Of a DNA stretch of 64,000 bases, positions 57,897 to 64,000 are shown one piece after another. The translations under genes and the position numbers were made by a program. This DNA comes from Phyllobacterium sp. 628 (GTDB taxonomy: Bacteria; Pseudomonadota; Alphaproteobacteria; Rhizobiales; Rhizobiaceae). Below the pieces are notes generated by a model. The model made no database searches. It was not told the origin of the DNA and saw only the letters and a program-made list of their open reading frames with translations. The DNA is taken from positions 3,107,501-3,171,500 of the forward strand of contig NZ_CP050301.1 of NCBI RefSeq assembly GCF_014189505.1, in the 5' to 3' direction. Positions within the stretch are counted from its first letter, which is position 1, and each line of letters starts with the position of its first letter.

Positions 57897-58979
57897 ATGG
57901 GAACCATCGTAGAAAGAAAAAGGAAGAATGGCACCTTAGCATATATGGCAAAAATCAGCATTATGCGAGAGGGTGTCATTGCGCACCGAGAGAACAAGAC
58001 ATTCGATAGACGCCCGGCAGCAGCAGCATGGATCGCCAAACGCGAGGAACAATTATCCCAGCCCGGCGAGATCGAGCGCGCTAAATCTTCAAACATCACA
58101 CTGGCCGACGCTATTGATAAGTACACAACCGAAAGCCTGAAAGAGATTGGCAGGACAAAGGCGCAAGTTCTTCGAACAATCAAAGAGTACCCGATTGCGA
58201 ACCTGCTTTGCGAGCGTGTTACAAGTCAAGACATTGTAGGGTTAGCCAAAGAGCTTTCAGCGGGCAAGAAGCCACAGACAGTCAGTAATTACATATCTCA
58301 TTTGTCAGCCATCTTCGCTATCGCCCGGCCGGCATGGGATTACCGTCTAGACCCGCAAGCCATAAAGGACGCAACTGTTGTTGCAAAGAGGCTGGGCCTT
58401 ATTAGCAAATCAGATAGTCGCGACCGTAGGCCAACACTTGATGAGCTTGATTTGCTCATGACGCATTTTCAGAACCGGAATAAGACGCACCCCAAATCCG
58501 CACCTATGGATAGGATCATTGCATTCGCATTGTTCTCAACACGGCGACAAGAAGAGATCACGCGAATTAAATGGGACGATCTTGACGAGAAACACTCTCG
58601 TATATTGGTGAGAGACATGAAACATCCCGGCCAGAAGGTAGGAAATGACACATGGTGCGATCTGCCAGAACCGGCCTTACGGATTATCAAAGCGATGACC
58701 CGCGCATCTGATACCATATTCCCCTACTCGACTGATGCAATCAGCGCCGCGTTTACGCGCGCCTGTCCGCTTCTGGCTATTGAGGATTTAACCTTTCACG
58801 ATTTGAGACACGAAGGCATATCGCGGCTGTTCGAAATGGGTATGAATATACCACATGCCGCCGCTGTTTCCGGTCATCGCTCGTGGGTTAGCCTCAAGCG
58901 ATATACGCATATGAAAGAAAGCGGCGACAAGTATGATGGTTGGAAGTGGCTGGACGCGGTTACGCAGCCGCTTCCTTAG
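57897..58979 (+). CDS. Tyrosine-type recombinase/integrase
   Basis: A 360-residue tyrosine recombinase. The N-terminal arm-type SAM-like domain is followed by a catalytic domain with the RxxEI box FSTRRQEEITRIKWDDL, HxxR as HDLRHEGISRLF, GHRSW and the nucleophile tyrosine in VSLKRYTHMK. It lies 105 bp from the dusA 5' end and reads away from it, as in dusA-specific integrases. GGAG precedes the ATG. The 3' end overlaps the convergent endolysin gene by 20 bp. This enzyme most likely inserted the element into dusA. Confidence 0.94.
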   Translation: MGTIVERKRKNGTLAYMAKISIMREGVIAHRENKTFDRRPAAAAWIAKREEQLSQPGEIERAKSSNITLADAIDKYTTESLKEIGRTKAQVLRTIKEYPIANLLCERVTSQDIVGLAKELSAGKKPQTVSNYISHLSAIFAIARPAWDYRLDPQAIKDATVVAKRLGLISKSDSRDRRPTLDELDLLMTHFQNRNKTHPKSAPMDRIIAFALFSTRRQEEITRIKWDDLDEKHSRILVRDMKHPGQKVGNDTWCDLPEPALRIIKAMTRASDTIFPYSTDAISAAFTRACPLLAIEDLTFHDLRHEGISRLFEMGMNIPHAAAVSGHRSWVSLKRYTHMKESGDKYDGWKWLDAVTQPLP

Positions 58980-59757
58980 CATATGCAGCAGCCCGCCTCT
59001 TGTTGTGGCTGGCCTTAAAAAGAAGAATGCCGATCACAATCAGCAGAGCGACAGCAACACCAGCGACCACGTACCAATTGATATCAACAGCCGGAACGTT
59101 GCCGCTCGTTGCGATGCCACCACCACCCGCCGCCGTCGCCCCTGTCTGCTGTACGGTGGCCGTGGTGTTTGCCTTGGCGCTTTCAGTCTGTAGCTCCTGC
59201 CGGTCAGCGCCGGTAAGCGGCTTTGAACGGGCAAGATACATAGCCACGGCCTTTGCTTCGACATCTGCCACACGGGTTGACCACCCCCGTTTAAACGTGT
59301 TCCAGATTTTGAGTCCTCGCATGAAGCTAAGACGCTTGGCACAATGCCTCTGTATGACGGCCTTGCCGTCAGCCACGATAGCCGCCTTGAGCGTATCCGC
59401 TCCAACGATACCATCAGGTTTCAAACCAAGGACAGATTGCAAATCCTTGACTGATCGAGAGGGGCCAGAATTAACGCCATAGTCCAACGTTGATAGATCA
59501 ATACCGACAGGCAAAGCATCGCCACGGATCGGACGCCAGTACTTTGCCTCATAGATCGGCTTGGCGTCATTAAGCGTGAGGTTCTTGATATCAAGGTTCG
59601 GATAGCTGGCAGCAGCAATGCCGTACTTAGTTCCCTTGAGGGTTCCAACCCCAACTTTGCCACCAGTCCAATTACCCGGATCGCGTTTGTCGTTCGTATA
59701 TGCGCCTTCATGACGAAGGGTTACGGCAAGACATGCCGCCAAATTTCCAGTTGCCAT
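58960..59757 (-). CDS. Glycoside hydrolase 108-type endolysin with C-terminal membrane segment
   Basis: A roughly 265-residue phage muramidase. The N-terminal GH108/secretion-muramidase domain begins CLAVTLRHEGAYTNDKRDPG with the catalytic glutamate in RHEGAY, followed by GVGTLKGTKYGIAAASYPN. A peptidoglycan-binding_3-type domain follows (SVKDLQSVLGLKPDGIVGAD). A Thr/Ala/Gly-rich linker leads to one hydrophobic segment (WYVVAGVAVALLIVIGILLF) and a basic tail. I chose ATG at 59757, where the family start lies; a frame to 59790 exists. It has no N-terminal signal; the C-terminal segment may anchor it to the membrane. It faces the integrase rather than a lysis cassette. Confidence 0.87.
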   Translation of the reverse strand: MATGNLAACLAVTLRHEGAYTNDKRDPGNWTGGKVGVGTLKGTKYGIAAASYPNLDIKNLTLNDAKPIYEAKYWRPIRGDALPVGIDLSTLDYGVNSGPSRSVKDLQSVLGLKPDGIVGADTLKAAIVADGKAVIQRHCAKRLSFMRGLKIWNTFKRGWSTRVADVEAKAVAMYLARSKPLTGADRQELQTESAKANTTATVQQTGATAAGGGGIATSGNVPAVDINWYVVAGVAVALLIVIGILLFKASHNKRRAAAYAKEAAA

Positions 59758-59762
59758 AGGAA

Positions 59763-59806
59763 TATTCCCGCGTTGTGTAAACCGCGACAACCATCACGCG
59801 GGAATA
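59763..59806. promoter_or_regulatory. 10-bp dyad between divergent endolysin and Acb2-like genes
   Basis: Perfect arms tattcccgcg (59763-59772) and cgcgggaata (59797-59806) with 24 bases between, plus inner ttgt/acaa pairing. It lies just outside both start regions: 6 bp from the endolysin ATG and 43 bp from the acb2-like ATG. It could be an operator for divergent promoters or a 5' hairpin in either transcript. Confidence 0.55.
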
Positions 59807-59848
59807 GTTGTGGGGATCGAATGTCCACTTTAACCGGGAGAAGCAAAA

Positions 59849-60133
59849 ATGACCGAACATAAAGGACTGCCAGTCGCAGGATACAAAGCACAGAGTGACA
59901 AGGCTGTTGCACTCGTCAACGAAAACAAAATTCTGGAAGAACGTTGCCTTCGCCAGATCGACGCCATGAATAAACACAACATGGATGCTGAAGCCGCAGG
60001 GATTGCAAAGAGCGGTCAATATGACCCTCGCATGATGGCGCTTGCTCGCACCGGCATACAGGAAGCATTTATGTGGATGAACCGAGCAGTATTCCAGCCG
60101 GACCGCATCAAGCTTCCAGAAGACGCAGAATAA
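59849..60133 (+). CDS. Acb2/Tad1-like domain protein, predicted anti-CBASS nucleotide sponge
   Basis: A 94-residue, mainly helical small phage protein on the strand opposite to its neighbours. The sequence fits the Acb2/Tad1 hairpin family: GYK near residue 12, a central helix with AVALVNENKILEERCLRQID, and the strongly conserved C-terminal RMMALARTGIQEAFMWMNRA then VFQP. Tyr12 and Lys27 sit 15 apart, as I recall for the nucleotide-binding Tyr11 and Lys26 of phage PaMx33 Acb2. Acb2 hexamers sequester the cyclic nucleotides of CBASS immunity. GGGAGAAG precedes the ATG. The family match is by eye only; it could be a diverged relative with other ligand preference. Confidence 0.78.
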   Translation: MTEHKGLPVAGYKAQSDKAVALVNENKILEERCLRQIDAMNKHNMDAEAAGIAKSGQYDPRMMALARTGIQEAFMWMNRAVFQPDRIKLPEDAE

Positions 60134-60271
60134 CGAACACCCCGCGCGGTACTCCTGATCAATCATTCCTGGTTGATTGCTACATAGTTCTGATCGTCCG
60201 TGGGGAACGGCGCTGGGCCGCCAAGGGGTAGAGCATTCATGCCAGCGTAATCAGAGCGAACCGGGTAATGT

Positions 60272-60306
60272 AAGAGCCGCAGCGGAATGAGCCGCTTGCG
60301 GCTCTT
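60272..60306. terminator. Bidirectional hairpin between Acb2-like and D5-helicase genes
   Basis: Arms aagagccgca and tgcggctctt with extra inner gcgg/ccgc pairing; the plus side ends in CTT. It sits 1 bp beyond the helicase stop codon (minus strand) and about 140 bp past the acb2-like stop, so it can end both convergent transcripts. Confidence 0.8.
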
Positions 60307-60307
60307 C

Positions 60308-62059
60308 TTACCAGTCCACTTGCGCTAAATCCTTAGCTCTCTCGTCACTCAACCCGCCGCTTAACTTTATGCCGACCGCAACGCTACCTTTCGCCGTGCG
60401 CTTAACAATAACGTTTGGCATGGCCTTCAAGCGTTGTGAGAACGTGTTGACCGGAGGCAAGAACCGTTCCGAATGCCCTTGCTCCAGCGCCCATTTTTTG
60501 AAGTCGTTGAACAATTCACCAGTTCGCATCCAGCCGTCGTAAGGCTCATCTTTGCACGGAGCGATATGCGCCTCAAACCATTCATTGACAGGATCGAGCA
60601 GAAGCCAGCCCTGTAGCGCTTCCTTCGATGATTGCGGGATTGTATAGGCCCGGTTCTTCATAAGCCGCTGTGCGCCAGCTATGGCGAAACCAAGAAGCAA
60701 ATCCAATTCGGAATTGCGAATATGATCGGAGATATCGGGGATGATTTCTTTCTCCGGTATCGGCCTGTTAAATGTCAACACGACAAGTCGGCGCTGCAAC
60801 CCACGGTCTAGACCGCCGTTGAACCTTGGCAGTGTGTTCGTGGTGAAGCAATGAAGAGCACGCGGGATGAAGGTTACTGCTGATCTATAGAGATCGCGTC
60901 CCTCAATCGGGTTGCCGGTAATAGCCGCCTTGAAAGTTTCTCCAGCGATTGCCGCCGCTGACAATTCGTCAGCCACATTAGCGGCCTTGCCAGCCAGATT
61001 GACAATGCGCCGCTCATCGCTGAATGCAGCGGGCGGAATTGCAGAAACCGAACCGGCAGGGAGCAAGCACGACAGCAAGCTTGCAATGGTGGACTTGCCG
61101 TTAGATGCAGTCTCGCCAAGAAACACGAATGCTTTTGGTTGCGGCATGCGCGTAGCCAAACCAAGGGCAGCAGCACCAAGAATTTCACCAACAAGGTTGA
61201 TCTTGTCTTCTTCGTCGGGGTCGCCTTTGAATGCACCGTGCACGAGTTTGTGTAGCATTGATTGTGTGGGTGGCGACCTATCAGCCTTCGCATTGAACTC
61301 GGCGGGAATGGTGAAGCGGAACTTGTCTTCGGGATCGTGAGCGCGAACCGTAACGTTTCCATCGGGACCAATTACGATGACGCCATTCAATGCATTCATT
61401 GCTACAGTTGGATCGTTGAAAAAATCAGGCTCGGAAAGAATGGTCCCAGCCTCCGAAAGTACACCGTCAATTGTCCGCTTCCCGATCTTGAGCGGCGCAC
61501 CCTTGTCACCAACGCCTACACCGTCGAATTTATGCACTGCAAGACGTAGCTTCTGATCCGGTATCTCTTGCCAAGCAGTTGGCCCAAAGGCCCAAAACTT
61601 GCCATCGGCTTTCACCACGTCGCCGCCACACGCAATCATGATCCGGTTTGTAAACTCGGTTGCAATCTCAACCTCGCTTCCCCATTCAAAATTCCGAATG
61701 GCAGAGAACCTATCGATAGCAGACGCGCCGACAGCGCGCGGAGCCGGTACTACAGTTTGAAAATCTTTATCAGGGTCAGGAGCCTCTTCCAGCGCCGACG
61801 TTTGCTTGTGGGCAGTTGTGGCCGATGCTGACGGCTCAAACTGCTCATTGGGTTCCCGCTGGCTTTCCTTGGGCCTCTCTGTTGATTTTTCAGAGGTTTC
61901 AGTTTTTGCAACAACTGGAGGCGTCCACGGTTGAACAGACGCCCGCATGAAATCGTCAATATCTTTCTTGGTCCATCCGTCGCGCACGGCGTCAGCACAG
62001 TCCCATCCTTTGGGCGGCTTCGTTCCAGACTGCCAATCTGTGAATGCGTATTGCGTCAT
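60308..62059 (-). CDS. Phage D5-like helicase-primase protein
   Basis: A 583-residue replication protein. Residues about 1-110 are a proline/serine/glutamate-rich stretch without clear fold. The centre and C-terminus match D5/P4-type SF3 helicases: Walker A FLGETASNGKSTIASLL, Walker B-like LAGKAANVADELSAAA and the motif FTTNTLPRFNGGLDRGLQRR. It would unwind DNA at the phage origin. It is downstream of the winged-helix and primase genes on the same strand, overlapping the former by 4 bp, so helicase and primase are made together. Confidence 0.88.
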   Translation of the reverse strand: MTQYAFTDWQSGTKPPKGWDCADAVRDGWTKKDIDDFMRASVQPWTPPVVAKTETSEKSTERPKESQREPNEQFEPSASATTAHKQTSALEEAPDPDKDFQTVVPAPRAVGASAIDRFSAIRNFEWGSEVEIATEFTNRIMIACGGDVVKADGKFWAFGPTAWQEIPDQKLRLAVHKFDGVGVGDKGAPLKIGKRTIDGVLSEAGTILSEPDFFNDPTVAMNALNGVIVIGPDGNVTVRAHDPEDKFRFTIPAEFNAKADRSPPTQSMLHKLVHGAFKGDPDEEDKINLVGEILGAAALGLATRMPQPKAFVFLGETASNGKSTIASLLSCLLPAGSVSAIPPAAFSDERRIVNLAGKAANVADELSAAAIAGETFKAAITGNPIEGRDLYRSAVTFIPRALHCFTTNTLPRFNGGLDRGLQRRLVVLTFNRPIPEKEIIPDISDHIRNSELDLLLGFAIAGAQRLMKNRAYTIPQSSKEALQGWLLLDPVNEWFEAHIAPCKDEPYDGWMRTGELFNDFKKWALEQGHSERFLPPVNTFSQRLKAMPNVIVKRTAKGSVAVGIKLSGGLSDERAKDLAQVDW

Positions 62060-62373
62060 TTATCAGCAGCCCACACCAAGCGGCGACCACCGTTCAAGCC
62101 GATCTTGCCTTGAATGATTAGGCCGTGATTTTGTATCTTTTCCCGGATGTGATTGATCATTACGGCGATGATAGTGTGCGCTGTTTCTGGCCCGCCATCT
62201 TCCTTGTCGCCGTACAGGATTTCGACTATTTCAGTAGCGCTAACGTACTTCCCAAAATTCTCACACAGAAAATCAAAAATCTTTCTCTCTGTTTTTGTGA
62301 AATGAACGTACTCTGTAACGCTTTCCATCGTCACATTATTTGCGTCATAACCGCAGCAGGGACATGCACTCAT
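62056..62373 (-). CDS. Winged helix DNA-binding protein with N-terminal CxxC
   Basis: A 105-residue protein. Residues 25-100 resemble the OmpR/PhoB-type winged helix (FTKTERKIFDFLCENFGKYV, SATEIVEILYG, IAVMINHIREKI and a final GRRLVW), but no receiver domain is present. The N-terminus MSACPCCGYDAN may bind zinc. It overlaps primase by 4 bp on one side and helicase by 4 bp on the other, so it is in the replication operon and may be an origin-binding or regulatory protein. Confidence 0.75.
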   Translation of the reverse strand: MSACPCCGYDANNVTMESVTEYVHFTKTERKIFDFLCENFGKYVSATEIVEILYGDKEDGGPETAHTIIAVMINHIREKIQNHGLIIQGKIGLNGGRRLVWAADK

Positions 62374-63254
62374 TGCGTGGCCCTCATCACATCGAGAACG
62401 CGAGCAGTGCAGCCTAGCCCTGTGACAATAGCGGCTACCTCATTAGAAGTAGCCAAGCCGGGAACATCAGCATCCGGCCAGATGACAGCATTCAGACCGG
62501 ATAGGGGTGACCAATCTATATGTTTCACACCCTGAGTTCCGCCCGGCCATGAAACTACAGTTCTCCCCGTAGCCTTAGCCAAGGCGTCTTTACACTTTTC
62601 GCCCTCGACTATGATCACTTGCCGGGCTTCTCCAATAGTTTCCAAGCCGTACAGCGGGCGGGGCTTGGGAAATGGGAAGCGGCACCAGCGTTCCGAGCCA
62701 TCTTGGAGTACGACACGCATGACCATAGGCGTTTCTTTGCCACCATCCGGCAGATCGTGACGCAAGACATAGCCGATCAATGAACCATCAGCCCGCCTAT
62801 ACGGAAACACCATCGACGGGGTGAACGATCCCCATTCGGATTTATCCCCTTTGCGCTTAGGATTGTAGAGCTTTACGCGTTTGCCAGCTTCGATTGATTG
62901 TGATGGATTATCGACAGGCACGATACCCGCATAAATGTCTCGAACCTCGACCTTGCGCGGCGCAACATTTGGGCCGACCTCGCCACCGCCGAGTATGTTG
63001 ATTGCTTCCCGCAGATCGACGCCCTTGATCTTCTGCACAAAGTCCAACACATCGCCATGTTCGCCGCAACCAAAGCAATGAAAGCGCTCAATATGGTCGT
63101 TCCCTGTGAATATGGTGAAAGACCCCGTATCCTCAGAATGGAAAGGACAACAGCCGACAAATTCTTGCCCGTCAATATCGAGACTGACGCCATAATGCGC
63201 TGCTGTATCAGACAGTGAAACGTCGCGCCTTAAACGCTCTATATCCGACGACAT
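62370..63254 (-). CDS. Phage DNA primase with CHC2 zinc finger and Toprim domain
   Basis: A roughly 294-residue primase. The CHC2 zinc finger has FVGCCPFHSEDTGSFTIF and RFHCFGCGEHGDVLDFV; the Toprim domain has VIIVEGEKCKDALA and VVSWPGG. The usual DnaK-like helicase-binding C-domain is missing, as in phage primases that work with a separate D5 helicase. I chose ATG at 63254 (MSSDIERLRRDVSL), the family start, over 63296, which would sit across the palindromic site at 63279-63299. Confidence 0.9.
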   Translation of the reverse strand: MSSDIERLRRDVSLSDTAAHYGVSLDIDGQEFVGCCPFHSEDTGSFTIFTGNDHIERFHCFGCGEHGDVLDFVQKIKGVDLREAINILGGGEVGPNVAPRKVEVRDIYAGIVPVDNPSQSIEAGKRVKLYNPKRKGDKSEWGSFTPSMVFPYRRADGSLIGYVLRHDLPDGGKETPMVMRVVLQDGSERWCRFPFPKPRPLYGLETIGEARQVIIVEGEKCKDALAKATGRTVVSWPGGTQGVKHIDWSPLSGLNAVIWPDADVPGLATSNEVAAIVTGLGCTARVLDVMRATQ

Positions 63255-63278
63255 TGGGCTGGCTCCGTAAGTGATTTG

Positions 63279-63299
63279 CTGTTGCGATATTCGCAACAG
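63279..63299. promoter_or_regulatory. Palindromic operator-like site upstream of the primase operon
   Basis: Perfect 9-bp arms ctgttgcga and tcgcaacag with a 3-base TAT centre, 25 bp upstream of the primase ATG. Size and symmetry are those of a phage repressor operator. The same GTTGCG core recurs upstream of the integrase. No repressor gene is in the window. Confidence 0.65.
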
Positions 63300-63332
63300 T
63301 ATATTCGAATGTAAAGCCCGTTAACCAAAAAT

Positions 63333-63737
63333 TTAGTGGATGCCGAGAAGGATTTTTGACAGGTCTTCTTCACTTCTGGCTATGCCAGCCCTGCCCCCAG
63401 CGCTGTTCACCGCATCTATCCAAGCCAACTGCTCGATTGTTGGGCGTGCGTTTTCTTTCACCTCGACTTGTGTGTAAATCGCAACGGTTGAGCCGACCAT
63501 TTCAGGCGTGATCAACTCTGGCACCCACCCACCAAGATCGGACATACCAGTAATTCCGGCATGGAAAGGGCGGGCATTACGTACCACAACGTCACCGGGC
63601 TTTAGCTTCATTGTGCGATGGACGGTTATGCGTTCTGCTTTACCTACCCACGCCATGCCTACCTGTTGCCTGAAAAGGCGCGCCTTCAATTGTGAGGCGC
63701 GCATTTGCAGACGGCGCATGAAATCAGCTTCTGACAT
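63333..63737 (-). CDS. VRR-NUC domain nuclease
   Basis: A 134-residue phage nuclease of the VRR-NUC family (stand-alone form related to the C-domain of FAN1 and to restriction-type folds). The family pattern is visible: GDVVVRNARPFHAGITGMSD, the acidic/lysine motif QVEVKENARPTIEQL and AWIDAVNSAGGRAGIARS. Phages carry it in replication modules, probably for processing branched DNA. Its ATG overlaps the stop of the upstream gene (TAATG), and the next gene (primase) follows after 79 bp. Confidence 0.87.
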   Translation of the reverse strand: MSEADFMRRLQMRASQLKARLFRQQVGMAWVGKAERITVHRTMKLKPGDVVVRNARPFHAGITGMSDLGGWVPELITPEMVGSTVAIYTQVEVKENARPTIEQLAWIDAVNSAGGRAGIARSEEDLSKILLGIH

Positions 63738-64000
63738 TAGCGAGCCCTACACTCAGCAATCATTGCTAAACGTTTTTCACCGTACTCAACGCAATCAGGA
63801 ATACCCGATGCGATGGCGATCCTTGCGGTATGTTCCAAAGGCCCATACCTGTCAGTCAGAATTGCACCAGCAGCGATAGCTAGAGCTTTCTTGCTCAATG
63901 TAATATCGAAATGAACCCAGCTAGCTTTCTTGTGTTTGCCAAATGAAAGCGTCTGATGACCTTGTATCCATTTACGTTGCACCCCGATGGTATCCACCAT
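63737..64000 (-). CDS. Unrecognised phage protein, possibly partial
   Basis: An 87-residue frame that starts with ATG at the very right edge (64000), so it may begin there or be continued from outside. Two near-complementary features are seen: SFGKHKKASWVHFDITLSKK and LTDRYGPLEHTARIAIASGIP. I recognise no family. It is upstream of VRR-NUC and overlaps it by 1 bp, so it belongs to the same operon. Confidence 0.55.
   Translation of the reverse strand: MVDTIGVQRKWIQGHQTLSFGKHKKASWVHFDITLSKKALAIAAGAILTDRYGPLEHTARIAIASGIPDCVEYGEKRLAMIAECRAR

Larger units (their letters stand above)
57706..64000. mobile_element. dusA-integrated prophage or integrative element (left part)
   Basis: Integrase next to dusA, an endolysin, an Acb2-like anti-defence protein and a replication block (helicase, wHTH, primase, VRR-NUC) form a continuous phage-like region to the right edge. 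No capsid, tail or repressor genes are in view. It may be a full prophage or a satellite; the VRR-NUC and endolysin favour a true phage. Confidence 0.8.

Overview
The window comes from an alphaproteobacterium of the order Hyphomicrobiales (Rhizobiales), most likely near Brucella/Ochrobactrum or Phyllobacterium. The assignment rests on protein families typical of that group: a BA14K-family protein, DUF2865 and DUF2059 envelope proteins, a STAS-fused MlaE permease, a class II DAHP synthase, a PdhS/DivJ-like histidine kinase and a malic enzyme carrying a phosphotransacetylase-like domain. I see no rRNA gene, tRNA gene or CRISPR array.

Bases 1-57.7 kb are chromosomal backbone in short operons. 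In order they hold: lipid-transport genes mlaF (cut by the left edge) and mlaE; an enolase-superfamily epimerase behind a long degenerate palindrome; an MFS transporter and an RDD protein; a glycosyltransferase with an LpxH-like phosphoesterase; malic enzyme; gltX; an ABC exporter flanked by two copies of a small palindromic repeat; nadE, dgkA and nhaA; class II DAHP synthase (frameshifted); glutathione reductase coupled to a gamma-glutamylcyclotransferase-like gene; rpiA and gph; a four-gene ATP-grasp/alpha-E/transglutaminase/Anbu cluster (26.8-30.8 kb); two divergent L,D-transpeptidases; molybdenum cofactor genes moaA, mobA and mobB; an amino-acid ABC importer without a local ATPase; a penicillin-acylase-family hydrolase; DNA-metabolism and redox genes; a membrane histidine kinase; and a LysR regulator followed by a subtilisin-type autotransporter. 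Cobalamin genes cobT (frameshifted) and cobS come next, then a DUF1289 protein, a membrane retropepsin-like protease and dusA.

From about 57.7 kb to the right edge lies the left part of a prophage or related integrative element. Its tyrosine integrase starts about 100 bp from the 5' end of dusA, a known integration target. The element then carries a glycoside hydrolase 108 endolysin with a C-terminal membrane anchor, a lone plus-strand gene for an Acb2/Tad1-like protein (a probable anti-CBASS cyclic-nucleotide sponge), and a minus-strand replication block: D5-like helicase, winged-helix protein, CHC2/Toprim primase, VRR-NUC nuclease and an unrecognised protein that reaches the right edge. A palindrome with 9-bp arms upstream of the primase and a 10-bp dyad between the endolysin and the Acb2-like gene look like control sites. 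No repressor or structural genes lie in the window, so the rest of the element is beyond the right edge.

The two frameshifts (class II DAHP synthase and cobT) each sit in a single-base homopolymer run, one short by a base and one long by a base. That pattern suggests sequencing error at least as strongly as real gene decay.
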